From the NCBI RefSeq assembly GCF_000282995.1, contig NZ_ALEE01000812.1, positions 1 through 6,051 of the forward strand: a stretch of DNA of 6,051 nt, in the 5' to 3' direction. The stretch's first letter is position 1, and each line of letters starts with the position of its first letter. The notes beneath the pieces were generated by a model. It made no database searches. It saw only the letters and a program-made list of their open reading frames with translations, and had not been told where the DNA came from. The DNA comes from Melaminivora alkalimesophila. Its GTDB lineage: Bacteria > Pseudomonadota > Gammaproteobacteria > Burkholderiales > Burkholderiaceae_C. The position numbers and the translations under genes are program-made. Below, in pieces: positions 1 to 5,717 of this stretch.

Positions 1-275
1 TGGCGGCCGCCGACGGCACGGCCAAGTACATGGCGCTGAACCCCGTGGCGCTCAAGCGCCTGGTGGCCAGCGGCACCCAGCTCAAGGCCTTCCCCAAGGC
101 CGTGAACGACGCCGGCTTCAAGGCCTGCATGGAGGTGTTTGCCGAGCACGAGGCCAAGTCGCCCGAGTTCAAGAAGATCCACCAGGACATGCGCGCCTTC
201 CAGCGCGACCAGATCCTGTGGAACCGCTTCTCCGAGTTCCCGTTCAACCAGTACATGAACAGCGTGAAGATCTAA
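1..275 (+). CDS. TRAP transporter periplasmic substrate-binding protein, C-terminal part (5' end outside window)
   Basis: Only the last 90 residues are visible; the frame is open from base 3 and stops with TAA at 273-275. The protein would be the periplasmic receptor of a TRAP transporter, which captures an organic solute (often a carboxylate) and delivers it to the QM membrane pair for sodium- or proton-driven uptake. The visible part has the amphipathic helical C-terminus of this family, including KYMALNPVALKRL near its start and an aromatic end, RDQILWNRFSEFPFNQYM. This resembles the receptors annotated with the mannitol/chloroaromatic-type TRAP systems. The assignment is supported by the dctQ- and dctM-type genes that converge on it from the right. 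It ends 18 nt before a strong terminator. The ligand-binding region, including the conserved arginine, lies outside the window, so the substrate is unknown. Confidence 0.82.
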   Translation, partial: AAADGTAKYMALNPVALKRLVASGTQLKAFPKAVNDAGFKACMEVFAEHEAKSPEFKKIHQDMRAFQRDQILWNRFSEFPFNQYMNSVKI

Positions 276-293
276 GGGTCCGCGCCGCCCAAC

Positions 294-326
294 AAAAAAA
301 CCGCAGCAGCCGCTGCGGTTTTTTTT
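294..326. terminator. Bidirectional intrinsic terminator between converging TRAP genes
   Basis: A perfect 7-bp GC-rich stem (CCGCAGC 301-307 with GCTGCGG 312-318) closes a 4-nt loop. It is followed by eight T on the plus strand (319-326) and preceded by seven A (294-300), which read as a T-tract on the minus strand. It lies 18 nt past the dctP stop and 59 nt past the dctM stop, so it can end both transcripts. Confidence 0.93.
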
Positions 327-350
327 GGCCCTGGATACCCGGGGTGGAAG

Positions 351-376
351 CCCTCTCCCTCGTTCAAGGGAGAGGG
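351..376. repeat. Perfect 10-bp inverted repeat, probable dispersed intergenic hairpin
   Basis: CCCTCTCCCT (351-360) and AGGGAGAGGG (367-376) are perfect reverse complements around a 6-nt loop, CGTTCA. The element starts 24 nt past the main terminator and ends 9 nt before the dctM stop on the minus strand. There is no T-tract on either side, so it is not a classical terminator. It could protect the 3' end of the dctQM mRNA. From memory, similar CCCTCTCCC/GGGAGAGGG hairpins recur between genes in Comamonadaceae; repetition cannot be tested here because only one copy is present. Confidence 0.7.
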
Positions 377-385
377 CAGGGCTGC

Positions 386-2206
386 CTACTGGCTCGCCCC
401 CGGCTGCGCAGGCGGCTGCACCGCCTCCTGGATGGCCTTGAAGGGGTCGTCCTCGGCCGCGCCCTCGTCGCCCGGCGCCGGCTCGGGCGTCGGCATGCCG
501 CCGCCTGAGTCGCCCTCGGGTTGCTCCTCGTCCTGGCCGTAGGGGTCTTCCATGCCCTGGTTCAGGCTCTCGAGCATCTGCGCGCCCACGGCGTCCATGT
601 TGACCTCGACCTTCTTGTCCAGGCTGCCCGTGACCAGCCCGGGGAAGGCGATCAGGATGCCGACCATGGTCAGCTGCAGGATCAGGAAGGGGATGGCGCC
701 CCGGTAGATCTGCATGGTGGTCACCGGCTCCATGAGCTTGCCGGTGACCGGGTCGACATAGGGTTTTTCGGGCGCCACGGAGCGCAGGAAGAACAGCGCA
801 AAGCCGAAGGGCGGGTGCAGGAAGGAGGTCTGCATGTTCACCGCCAGCAGCACGCCGAACCAGATCAGGTCCACGCCCAGCTTTTCCGCCACCGGGGCCA
901 GCAGCGGCACCACGATGAAGGACAGCTCGAAGTAGTCCAGGAAGAACGCGAGGAAGAAGATCATCACGTTCACGAAGATCAGGAAGCCCACCTGGCCGCC
1001 CGGCAGGTCGGCCAGCAGGTGCTCCACCCAGCGCGGGCCATCGGCCGCCTGGAACACCATGCTGAACATGGTGGCGCCGATCAGGATGAACATCACGAAG
1101 GACGCCAGACGCGTGGTCGAGCCCAGGGCCTGCTTGAGCAGCTTCCAGGACAGGCGCCCGCGCGCCATGGCCATGATCAGCGCGCCCACCGCGCCCATGG
1201 CGCCGCCTTCCGTGGGCGAGGCCACGCCCAGGAAGATGGTGCCGAGCACCAGGAAGATCAGCAGCAGCGGCGGGATCAGCACGAAGGTCACGCGCTCGGC
1301 CAGCTTGGAGAGCAGACCCAGCTTCAGGACCCGGTTGAGCATCGCGATGACCCAGGCGACGAAGGCGCCGCCACAGGCTGCGACCACGATCTTCTCGTCT
1401 GTGGGCACGAACTCCACCGGACGGCCTTCCCACCAGGTGTGGATGTCCGCCATGTGCGATTCCAGCACCCAGGCGACCAGTGCCGACAGGCCCAGCACCG
1501 CCGCCAGCGAGGTGTAGCCCGCGCTGCCGTTGGGTTCGCGCAGCGTGCGCGCCTCGGGCGGCAGCGCCGGCACGGCCTGCGGCTTGAAGATCGCGAGGAT
1601 CACCACCCACAGCACGTACAGGCCCACCAGCATGAAGGCCGGCGTGAAGGCGCCCTTGTACATGTCGCCCACGCTGCGGCCCAGCTGGTCGGCCATGATG
1701 ATCAGCACCAGCGAGGGCGGGATGATCTGCGACAGCGTACCTGAGGCGGCGATCACGCCGCTGGTCAGCGGCCGGCTGTAGCCGTAGCGCAGCATGATGG
1801 GCATGGAGATCAGGCCCATGGAGATCACCGAGGCGGCCACCACGCCGGTGGTGGCGGCCAGCAGCGCGCCCACGAAGATCACGGCCAGCGCCAGGCCGCC
1901 GCGCAGCGGCCCGAAGACCTGGCCGACCGAGTCGAGCAGGTCCTCGGCCATGCCGCTGCGCTCGAGGATCAGGCCCATCAGCGTGAAGAAGGGCACGGCC
2001 AGCAGCGTGTCGTTGGCCATGATGCCGATCAGCCGCTCGGGCAGCCAGGCGAGGATGGTGGCCGGGAAGACGCCCAGCTCGATGCCCAGCAGGCCGAAGA
2101 ATAGGCCGCAGGCGCCCAGGCTGAAAGCGACGGGGAAGCCCAGGATCAGAAACAGGGCCAGCCCCGCGAACATGATCGGGGCGAAATTGGAGGTGAGGAA
2201 TTCCAT
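386..2206 (-). CDS. dctM: TRAP transporter large permease subunit, DctM family, extended form
   Basis: A 606-residue polytopic inner-membrane protein, the ion-coupled transport subunit of a TRAP system. Family landmarks are a first hydrophobic block at about 11-41, FFTLMGLILERSGMAEDL (73-90), a Gly/Ala/Ser-rich stretch GALLAATTGVVAASVISMG (113-131), SGTLSQIIPPSLVLIIMA (155-172), GVASPTEGGAMGAVGALI (327-344), and a terminal core containing FLDYFELSFIVVPL (422-435) and NMQTSFLHPPFGFALFFLR (457-475). The usual length is about 425-450 residues. Extra length sits between about 210 and 305 (two added hydrophobic segments at 232-248 and 273-292 around a polar loop) and in a tail from about 528, rich in Asp, Glu, Pro and Gly. 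The start is ATG at 2206, with GGAG at 2217-2220 ten nt upstream. It lies 28 nt after dctQ and is surely co-transcribed with it. Family assignment is firm; the substrate is unknown, and the gene symbol is the generic family name. Confidence 0.93.
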   Translation of the reverse strand: MEFLTSNFAPIMFAGLALFLILGFPVAFSLGACGLFFGLLGIELGVFPATILAWLPERLIGIMANDTLLAVPFFTLMGLILERSGMAEDLLDSVGQVFGPLRGGLALAVIFVGALLAATTGVVAASVISMGLISMPIMLRYGYSRPLTSGVIAASGTLSQIIPPSLVLIIMADQLGRSVGDMYKGAFTPAFMLVGLYVLWVVILAIFKPQAVPALPPEARTLREPNGSAGYTSLAAVLGLSALVAWVLESHMADIHTWWEGRPVEFVPTDEKIVVAACGGAFVAWVIAMLNRVLKLGLLSKLAERVTFVLIPPLLLIFLVLGTIFLGVASPTEGGAMGAVGALIMAMARGRLSWKLLKQALGSTTRLASFVMFILIGATMFSMVFQAADGPRWVEHLLADLPGGQVGFLIFVNVMIFFLAFFLDYFELSFIVVPLLAPVAEKLGVDLIWFGVLLAVNMQTSFLHPPFGFALFFLRSVAPEKPYVDPVTGKLMEPVTTMQIYRGAIPFLILQLTMVGILIAFPGLVTGSLDKKVEVNMDAVGAQMLESLNQGMEDPYGQDEEQPEGDSGGGMPTPEPAPGDEGAAEDDPFKAIQEAVQPPAQPGASQ

Positions 2207-2216
2207 GGAAAAGGTG

Positions 2217-2220
2217 CTCC
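2217..2220 (-). promoter_or_regulatory. Ribosome binding site of dctM
   Basis: GGAG on the minus strand lies within the dctQ-dctM gap, ten nt before the ATG at 2206. The spacing is slightly long but it is the only Shine-Dalgarno-like match near the start. Confidence 0.6.
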
Positions 2221-2234
2221 GGTCGGTCGGACGT

Positions 2235-2849
2235 TCAGCGGGGAGCGGCCGTGCCGGCCTGGCGCTCTTGCTCAGTCTGCAGGCGCAGGGCCTCGATCAG
2301 GGCCTCCTCGTCGCTCTTGTCGGTCAGGCGACCCATGGGGTCGGGCCCGACGCCCTTCAGGAAGGCGATGCGCTTGATCAGTTCGGACCAGCCCTGCAGC
2401 ATCAGCAGCGCAAAGCCCACGGGCAGCGCCACCCACACCGGCCAGCGGATCAGGCCACCCGGGTTGCCCGAGACTTCGCCCGACTGGAACTTGCTGATCA
2501 GCATCGGCACGCCCAGCCACAACACCAGGATGCACACCGGCGTTAGGAAGAACAGGAAGCCGAAGATGTCGATCCAGACCTGGGTGCGCTTGGACAGGCG
2601 GCTGTTGAGCACGTCGATGCGCACGTGCTCGCGCTGCAGCAGGGTGTAGCCCGCCGCGATCAGGAAGGACCACGCGTAGAGGTACCACTGTACCTCCAGG
2701 AAGGCGTTGGAGCTGTAGTTGAAGATCTTGCGCACCACGGCATTGGCGGCGCTGATGACGGTGGCTGCAAAGATCAGCCAGATGCAATATCTCCCGACGA
2801 AGGCGTTCAGCCTGTCGATGGCCCTGGATAGGGCGAGTAAAGCCTGCAT
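2235..2849 (-). CDS. dctQ: TRAP transporter small permease subunit, DctQ family
   Basis: A 204-residue inner-membrane protein that pairs with the large subunit and helps dock the periplasmic receptor. Four hydrophobic segments are visible at about 20-42, 53-71, 92-113 and 135-154, the normal DctQ topology. The family landmarks LEVQWYLYAW (51-60) and QREHVRIDVL (72-81) are both present. The charged C-terminal tail after about 165 (many Glu, Gln and Arg) is cytoplasmic by prediction. I chose the ATG at 2849 because GGAGA sits five nt upstream and the conserved first helix follows directly. The frame stays open to 3008, but the added 53 residues are Arg/Pro-rich and do not resemble the family. 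dctM follows 28 nt downstream. A separate promoter is expected in the 225 bp upstream, although read-through from modABC is possible. Confidence 0.92.
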   Translation of the reverse strand: MQALLALSRAIDRLNAFVGRYCIWLIFAATVISAANAVVRKIFNYSSNAFLEVQWYLYAWSFLIAAGYTLLQREHVRIDVLNSRLSKRTQVWIDIFGFLFFLTPVCILVLWLGVPMLISKFQSGEVSGNPGGLIRWPVWVALPVGFALLMLQGWSELIKRIAFLKGVGPDPMGRLTDKSDEEALIEALRLQTEQERQAGTAAPR

Positions 2850-3074
2850 GGTGTCTCCAAAGTACGGCTCGGGGGTGGCAAGGCGCCGCGGCGCGACGCG
2901 GGGGTTGGGGCGTGCGCCGAACAAAGATTTACGAGGGCGGCATTCTACGGATGTACACCAGGGGTCCGCCAGTAGCCAAAACCCTAGGGAGCCTTTGTCT
3001 GCAGCCAACGAAGAGCTATGTTTTTTGTAGCAATAAGGGATTATGCGTACGCTGCGACAATTTTTGCGCGCGCC
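2850..3074. other. Non-coding gap between modC and dctQ; probable dctQM promoter region
   Basis: This 225-bp stretch shows no credible gene. Its right half (about 2920-3066) is clearly less GC-rich than the flanking genes and has A/T runs, as expected of a promoter region. Minus-strand candidates for a -10 box are CATAAT (3045-3040) and TAGAAT (2947-2942), each one mismatch from consensus, but neither has a good -35 at the right distance, so no promoter is claimed. A 12-bp self-complementary sequence GCGCCGCGGCGC (2883-2894) lies in the probable dctQ leader, and an 8-bp palindrome CCCTAGGG is at 2982-2989. No hairpin plus T-tract follows modC on the minus strand, so a modC terminator is not evident. 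Confidence 0.55.
2855..2858 (-). promoter_or_regulatory. Ribosome binding site that fixes the dctQ start
   Basis: GGAG on the minus strand, in the context TTGGAGACACC, lies five nt before the ATG at 2849. This supports that start over the longer open frame reaching to 3008. Confidence 0.8.
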
Positions 3075-4160
3075 TCAGTCCGCCAGCGCCGCGCCCTTGA
3101 CCTGGGCAAACACCGCCTGTCCCACGGCCAGCCCCAGCTCGCGCTGCGAGCGAGCGCTGATGCGCGCGAGCAGCGCCGTGCCTCCGGCGTCCAGCCCCAC
3201 CAGCACCTGGCCCGGCCCATCCGGGCCGAGGTGCGTGATGCGCGCCGGCAGCAGGTTCAGGATGCTGCTGCCCTCGGCGCGCACCCGCGCCAGGCTGACG
3301 TCGCGCGCCGCGACGCGCACGCGCACGGCCTGCCCGACGGGGCGCGGCGTGGCCGCCGCCAGGTGCAGCTCGCCTCCGGCGAACGCGATGCTGAGCAACT
3401 GGTCGCGCGCATCCCAGCCCCGCACATGGCCCTCCACCAGGGCGGCTGCGGCATCGCCCCGGGCAAGCGGCAGGTCGGGGCGCACCAGCAGCTCGGCCGG
3501 GGCGCCCGAGGCGATCGCCCGCCCGCCCTGCAGCAGCACCAGGTGCGAAGCCAGCCGCGCCACCTCGTCCACCGAATGGCTGACGTAGAGCACCGGAATG
3601 TCCAGCTCGCGCTGCAGCTGCTCCAGGTAAGGCAGCACTTCCGCCTTGCGCGCCGCGTCGAGCGCCGCCAGCGGCTCCTCCATCAGCAGCAGGTCGGGGC
3701 TCACCGCCAGCGCCCGCGCGATCGCCACGCGCTGGCGCTCGCCGCCCGAGAGCGTGCCCGGCCTGCGCCCGAGCAGCGCTGGCAGCCCCAGCAGCTCCAC
3801 CGCACGTTCCAGCGACACGCGCCGGCGCACCGCGGGCACCCGGCGCAGGCCATATTCCATGTTGCGCCGCACGTCCAGGTGGGGAAACAGGCTCGCCTCC
3901 TGGAAGACGTAGCCCAGCGCACGCCGGTGCGTGGGCCGCCAGGCCCCGGTGGCATCGTCCTGCCAGAGCTGGCCGTTCACCTGCACGCTGCCCGCCGCCC
4001 GCTCCAGCCCGGCGATGGCGCGCAGGCAGGTGGTCTTGCCGCAGCCCGAAGGCCCGAACAGGGCCGTGACGCCGCGGCCCGGCAGGCGCAGCTGCACGTC
4101 GAGCGAGAAGTCGGCGCGTTCCAGCCGCAGCCGTGCGAGGATCTGGCGCGCGTCCGTCAT
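3075..4160 (-). CDS. modC: Molybdate ABC transporter ATP-binding protein ModC
   Basis: A 361-residue cytoplasmic ATPase that powers molybdate import through ModB; E. coli ModC is about 352. The nucleotide-binding domain fills residues 1-230: Walker A GPSGCGKT (36-43), Q-loop Gln87 in [14 protein letters not shown], signature [15 protein letters not shown] (137-151), Walker B region [12 protein letters not shown] (157-168) and H-loop His195 in [11 protein letters not shown]-terminal TOBE/Mop-type domain, expected to bind oxyanion, starts around 297 ([14 protein letters not shown]) and runs to about 357. The Walker B aspartate is Glu161 here, giving MEEP instead of the usual MDEP. The start is ATG at 4160, which overlaps the modB TGA as ATGA and has GAGG five nt upstream. 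The open frame extends to 4811 but only through the out-of-frame shadow of modB. It is the last gene of modABC. Confidence 0.96.
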   Translation of the reverse strand: MTDARQILARLRLERADFSLDVQLRLPGRGVTALFGPSGCGKTTCLRAIAGLERAAGSVQVNGQLWQDDATGAWRPTHRRALGYVFQEASLFPHLDVRRNMEYGLRRVPAVRRRVSLERAVELLGLPALLGRRPGTLSGGERQRVAIARALAVSPDLLLMEEPLAALDAARKAEVLPYLEQLQRELDIPVLYVSHSVDEVARLASHLVLLQGGRAIASGAPAELLVRPDLPLARGDAAAALVEGHVRGWDARDQLLSIAFAGGELHLAAATPRPVGQAVRVRVAARDVSLARVRAEGSSILNLLPARITHLGPDGPGQVLVGLDAGGTALLARISARSQRELGLAVGQAVFAQVKGAALAD

Positions 4161-4849
4161 GGGCGCCTCGCCGGCTGCAGCCACTGCAGCAGCACCAGCA
4201 CCACGAAGGAGAACACCACCATGCCGCCGGCCAGCCAGTGTGCGTGCGCGTACTCCATGGCTTCCACGTGGTCGTAGATCTGGACCGACACCACGCGCGT
4301 GACGCCGGGGATGTTGCCCCCCAGCATCAGCACCACGCCGAACTCGCCCACCGTGTTGGCAAAGCTCAGCACGGCGGCCGTGATGAAACCCGGCCAGGCA
4401 AGCGGCAGCGCCACGGTGAGGAAGCGGTCCAGCGGCGCCGCCCCCAGCGTGGCCGCCACCTCCATCGGGCGCCGGCCGAGCGCCTCGAAGGCGCGCTGCA
4501 GGGGCTGCACCGCAAAGGGCAGCGAATACACCAGCGAGCCCACCACCAGGCCCGGAAAGGTGAAGGGCAGCCGGCGCAGGCCGAGCGCGTCCGTGAGTTG
4601 CCCGAGCGGCCCGTCCGGGCCCATGGCCACCAGCAGGTAGAAGCCGATCACGGTGGGCGGCAGCACCAGCGGCAGCGCCACCACCGCGCCGACGGGCGTG
4701 CGCCAGCGCGAGCGGGTGTGCGCCAGCCACCAGGCAAGCGGGGTGCACAGCAGCAACAGCAGCAGCGTGGTGGTGGTCGCCAGGCGCAGCGTCAGGCGGA
4801 TGGCGGCCCAATCCTCCGGGCCCAGGGGCAGGGCGGGCAGGGCGGTCAC
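4157..4849 (-). CDS. modB: Molybdate ABC transporter permease ModB
   Basis: A 230-residue inner-membrane permease that forms the molybdate channel as a dimer. Hydrophobic segments lie at about 19-41, 52-76, 98-117, 153-171 and 205-225, with the ModB landmark [15 protein letters not shown] (59-73). The EAA coupling loop that contacts ModC is [20 protein letters not shown] (130-149), followed by PGFITAAV and NTVGEFG (165-171). The start at 4849 is GTG with no good Shine-Dalgarno. I kept it because the next residues align in register with the E. coli N-terminus ([16 protein letters not shown]), and no better in-frame start lies between here and modA. It begins 30 nt after the modA stop and overlaps modC by 4 bp, so modC translation is probably coupled to it. 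Confidence 0.95.
   Translation of the reverse strand: MTALPALPLGPEDWAAIRLTLRLATTTTLLLLLLCTPLAWWLAHTRSRWRTPVGAVVALPLVLPPTVIGFYLLVAMGPDGPLGQLTDALGLRRLPFTFPGLVVGSLVYSLPFAVQPLQRAFEALGRRPMEVAATLGAAPLDRFLTVALPLAWPGFITAAVLSFANTVGEFGVVLMLGGNIPGVTRVVSVQIYDHVEAMEYAHAHWLAGGMVVFSFVVLVLLQWLQPARRP
4166..4169 (-). promoter_or_regulatory. Ribosome binding site that fixes the modC start
   Basis: GAGG on the minus strand lies inside the 3' end of modB, five nt before the modC ATG at 4160. Together with the ATGA stop-start overlap it selects this start over the much longer open frame. Confidence 0.72.
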
Positions 4850-4879
4850 GGGCGCAGGCCCACGGGGCGGGTCATCGGT

Positions 4880-5650
4880 TCAGAAAGCATAGCCGTAGGC
4901 TCGGATCACGGCCCGCGCCCGCTCGCCGCGCAGGTACTGCATCAGCGCCACCGCGGCCGGATTGGCCTGCGCGCCCTTGAGCACGATGGCGTCCTGGCGG
5001 ATCGGGCGGTGCATGTCCGCGGGCACGATCCAGGCCGAACCCGCGCGCAGCTGGCCGCCCTGCATCACCTGGGACAGGGCAACGAAACCGAGCTCGGCAT
5101 TGCCCGAGGCGACGAACTGGTAGGCCTGGGCGATGTTCTCGCCCTGTACCACGCGGCCCTGGACCTGGTCGGTGAGGCCCATTCGCGCCAGTGTCTCCAT
5201 GGCGGCTTGGCCATAGGGCGCGAGCTTCGGGTTGGCGATGGCGAGGTGCTGCCAGTCGTTTCGGGCCAACACGCGGCCTTCCGCGTCCACGTAACCCGGC
5301 TGTCGGCTCCACAGCGCCAGCTGGCCGATGGCGTAGGTGAAGCGCGTCTGCGGATCGCCCAGCCCTTCCCTGCCGATCCTCTCGGGCGTGCGATCGTCGG
5401 CCGCCAACAGGATGCCAAAGGGCGCGCCCTGGGCGATCTGCGCGTAGAACTTGCCCGTCGCGCCGAAGGAGAGCACGGCCCGGTGGCCCGTATCCTGTTC
5501 GAACAGGCGCGCGATTTCCTGCATGGGCGCCGTGAAATTGGCCGCCACTGCCACGCTCACTTCCTCCGCGCGGGCGCCAGGGGTGAGCAGGCTGGCGATG
5601 GCCAGCAGGAGCGGAAGGGAGCGCGCGGAAGCAACAATCACATCGGGCAC
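4880..5650 (-). CDS. modA: Periplasmic molybdate-binding protein ModA
   Basis: A 256-residue secreted receptor that captures molybdate (and probably tungstate) and hands it to ModBC. Residues 1-28 form a Sec signal peptide: Arg10, a hydrophobic core SLPLLLAIASLL, and an ARA cleavage site before EEVSVAVAANF. The mature part has oxyanion-pocket landmarks AVAANFTAPM (34-43), LSFGATGKFYAQI (60-72), ILLAADDRTPERI (80-92), AIANPKLAPYG (137-147), and a long block VQGENIAQAYQFVASGNAEL (168-187) leading into GFVALSQV. This is the AANF/FGATGKF branch, in contrast to E. coli ModA with its serine-rich AAS and ASSST motifs; I recall similar proteins in Pseudomonas and Azotobacter. The start is GTG at 5650 with GAGG six nt upstream. 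It is the first gene of modABC, diverging from modE, with the ModE operator directly upstream. Confidence 0.94.
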   Translation of the reverse strand: MPDVIVASARSLPLLLAIASLLTPGARAEEVSVAVAANFTAPMQEIARLFEQDTGHRAVLSFGATGKFYAQIAQGAPFGILLAADDRTPERIGREGLGDPQTRFTYAIGQLALWSRQPGYVDAEGRVLARNDWQHLAIANPKLAPYGQAAMETLARMGLTDQVQGRVVQGENIAQAYQFVASGNAELGFVALSQVMQGGQLRAGSAWIVPADMHRPIRQDAIVLKGAQANPAAVALMQYLRGERARAVIRAYGYAF

Positions 5651-5656
5651 ATCGGG

Positions 5657-5660
5657 CCTC
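5657..5660 (-). promoter_or_regulatory. Ribosome binding site that fixes the modA GTG start
   Basis: GAGG on the minus strand, six nt before the GTG at 5650. Its last base is shared with the outer edge of the ModE inverted repeat, so operator and translation start are packed together. Confidence 0.72.
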
Positions 5661-5682
5661 GCTATTCAATTATGGAATAGCG
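5660..5682. promoter_or_regulatory. ModE operator: perfect 8-7-8 inverted repeat in the modA/modE gap
   Basis: CGCTATTC (5660-5667) and GAATAGCG (5675-5682) are perfect reverse complements separated by 7 nt (AATTATG). ModE operators known in E. coli are palindromes of about 23-24 bp whose outer ends read CGnTAT and ATAnCG, and this site matches in both size and ends. It sits 9 nt from the modA start codon and 35 nt before the modE ATG, directly next to its expected regulator gene. Molybdate-loaded ModE bound here would cover the probable transcription start of modABC and repress it; an effect on modE itself is an inference. Confidence 0.87.
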
Positions 5683-5686
5683 AAAG

Positions 5687-5695
5687 AGTATAGCG
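5687..5695 (-). promoter_or_regulatory. Candidate modA -10 box overlapping an extra ModE half-site
   Basis: Minus-strand TATACT (5692-5687) is one mismatch from the sigma70 -10 consensus and would start transcription near 5680, inside the operator; no matching -35 is visible. On the plus strand, GTATAGCGA (5688-5696) repeats the operator arm GAATAGCGA (5675-5683) with one mismatch at a 13-bp offset. This third half-site covers the -10 box. Both readings rest on short matches. Confidence 0.45.
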
Positions 5696-5717
5696 ATGAT
5701 CCGGCATGATCCGGGGC

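Noticed and set aside
521..1744. Long plus-strand open frame of 407 codons opposite dctM
   Set aside because: Its translation is dominated by His, Gln, Arg and Glu, typical of the antisense of a GC-rich membrane-protein gene. It resembles nothing, and the opposite strand encodes a clear DctM.
2850..3008. Possible 53-residue extension of DctQ
   Set aside because: The extension is Arg/Pro-rich, would swallow the leader and ribosome site, and is not seen in DctQ proteins; GGAGA before 2849 marks the start.
3033..3044. Short inverted repeat ATAA-GGGA-TTAT as a possible second ModE site or modC terminator
   Set aside because: Arms are only 4 bp, there is no CGCTAT/ATAGCG end and no T-tract after it on the minus strand; too weak to call.
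2850..4160. Functional link between the molybdate operon and the TRAP transporter
   Set aside because: They are neighbours on the same strand, but the 225-bp gap and lack of shared motifs give no evidence beyond proximity.
3018..4277. Plus-strand open frame of 419 codons opposite modC
   Set aside because: Same artefact: an Arg/Gln/His-rich product with no domain, lying antisense to an ABC ATPase with intact motifs.
4161..4811. Possible N-terminal extension of ModC to 578 residues
   Set aside because: The extra sequence is modB read in another frame. The ATGA overlap and GAGG motif place the start at 4160, and the resulting length fits the family.
4133..5680. Plus-strand open frame of 515 codons opposite modB and modA
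   Set aside because: Low-complexity Arg/His/Gln/Gly product covering two genes confidently assigned on the other strand; a composition artefact.
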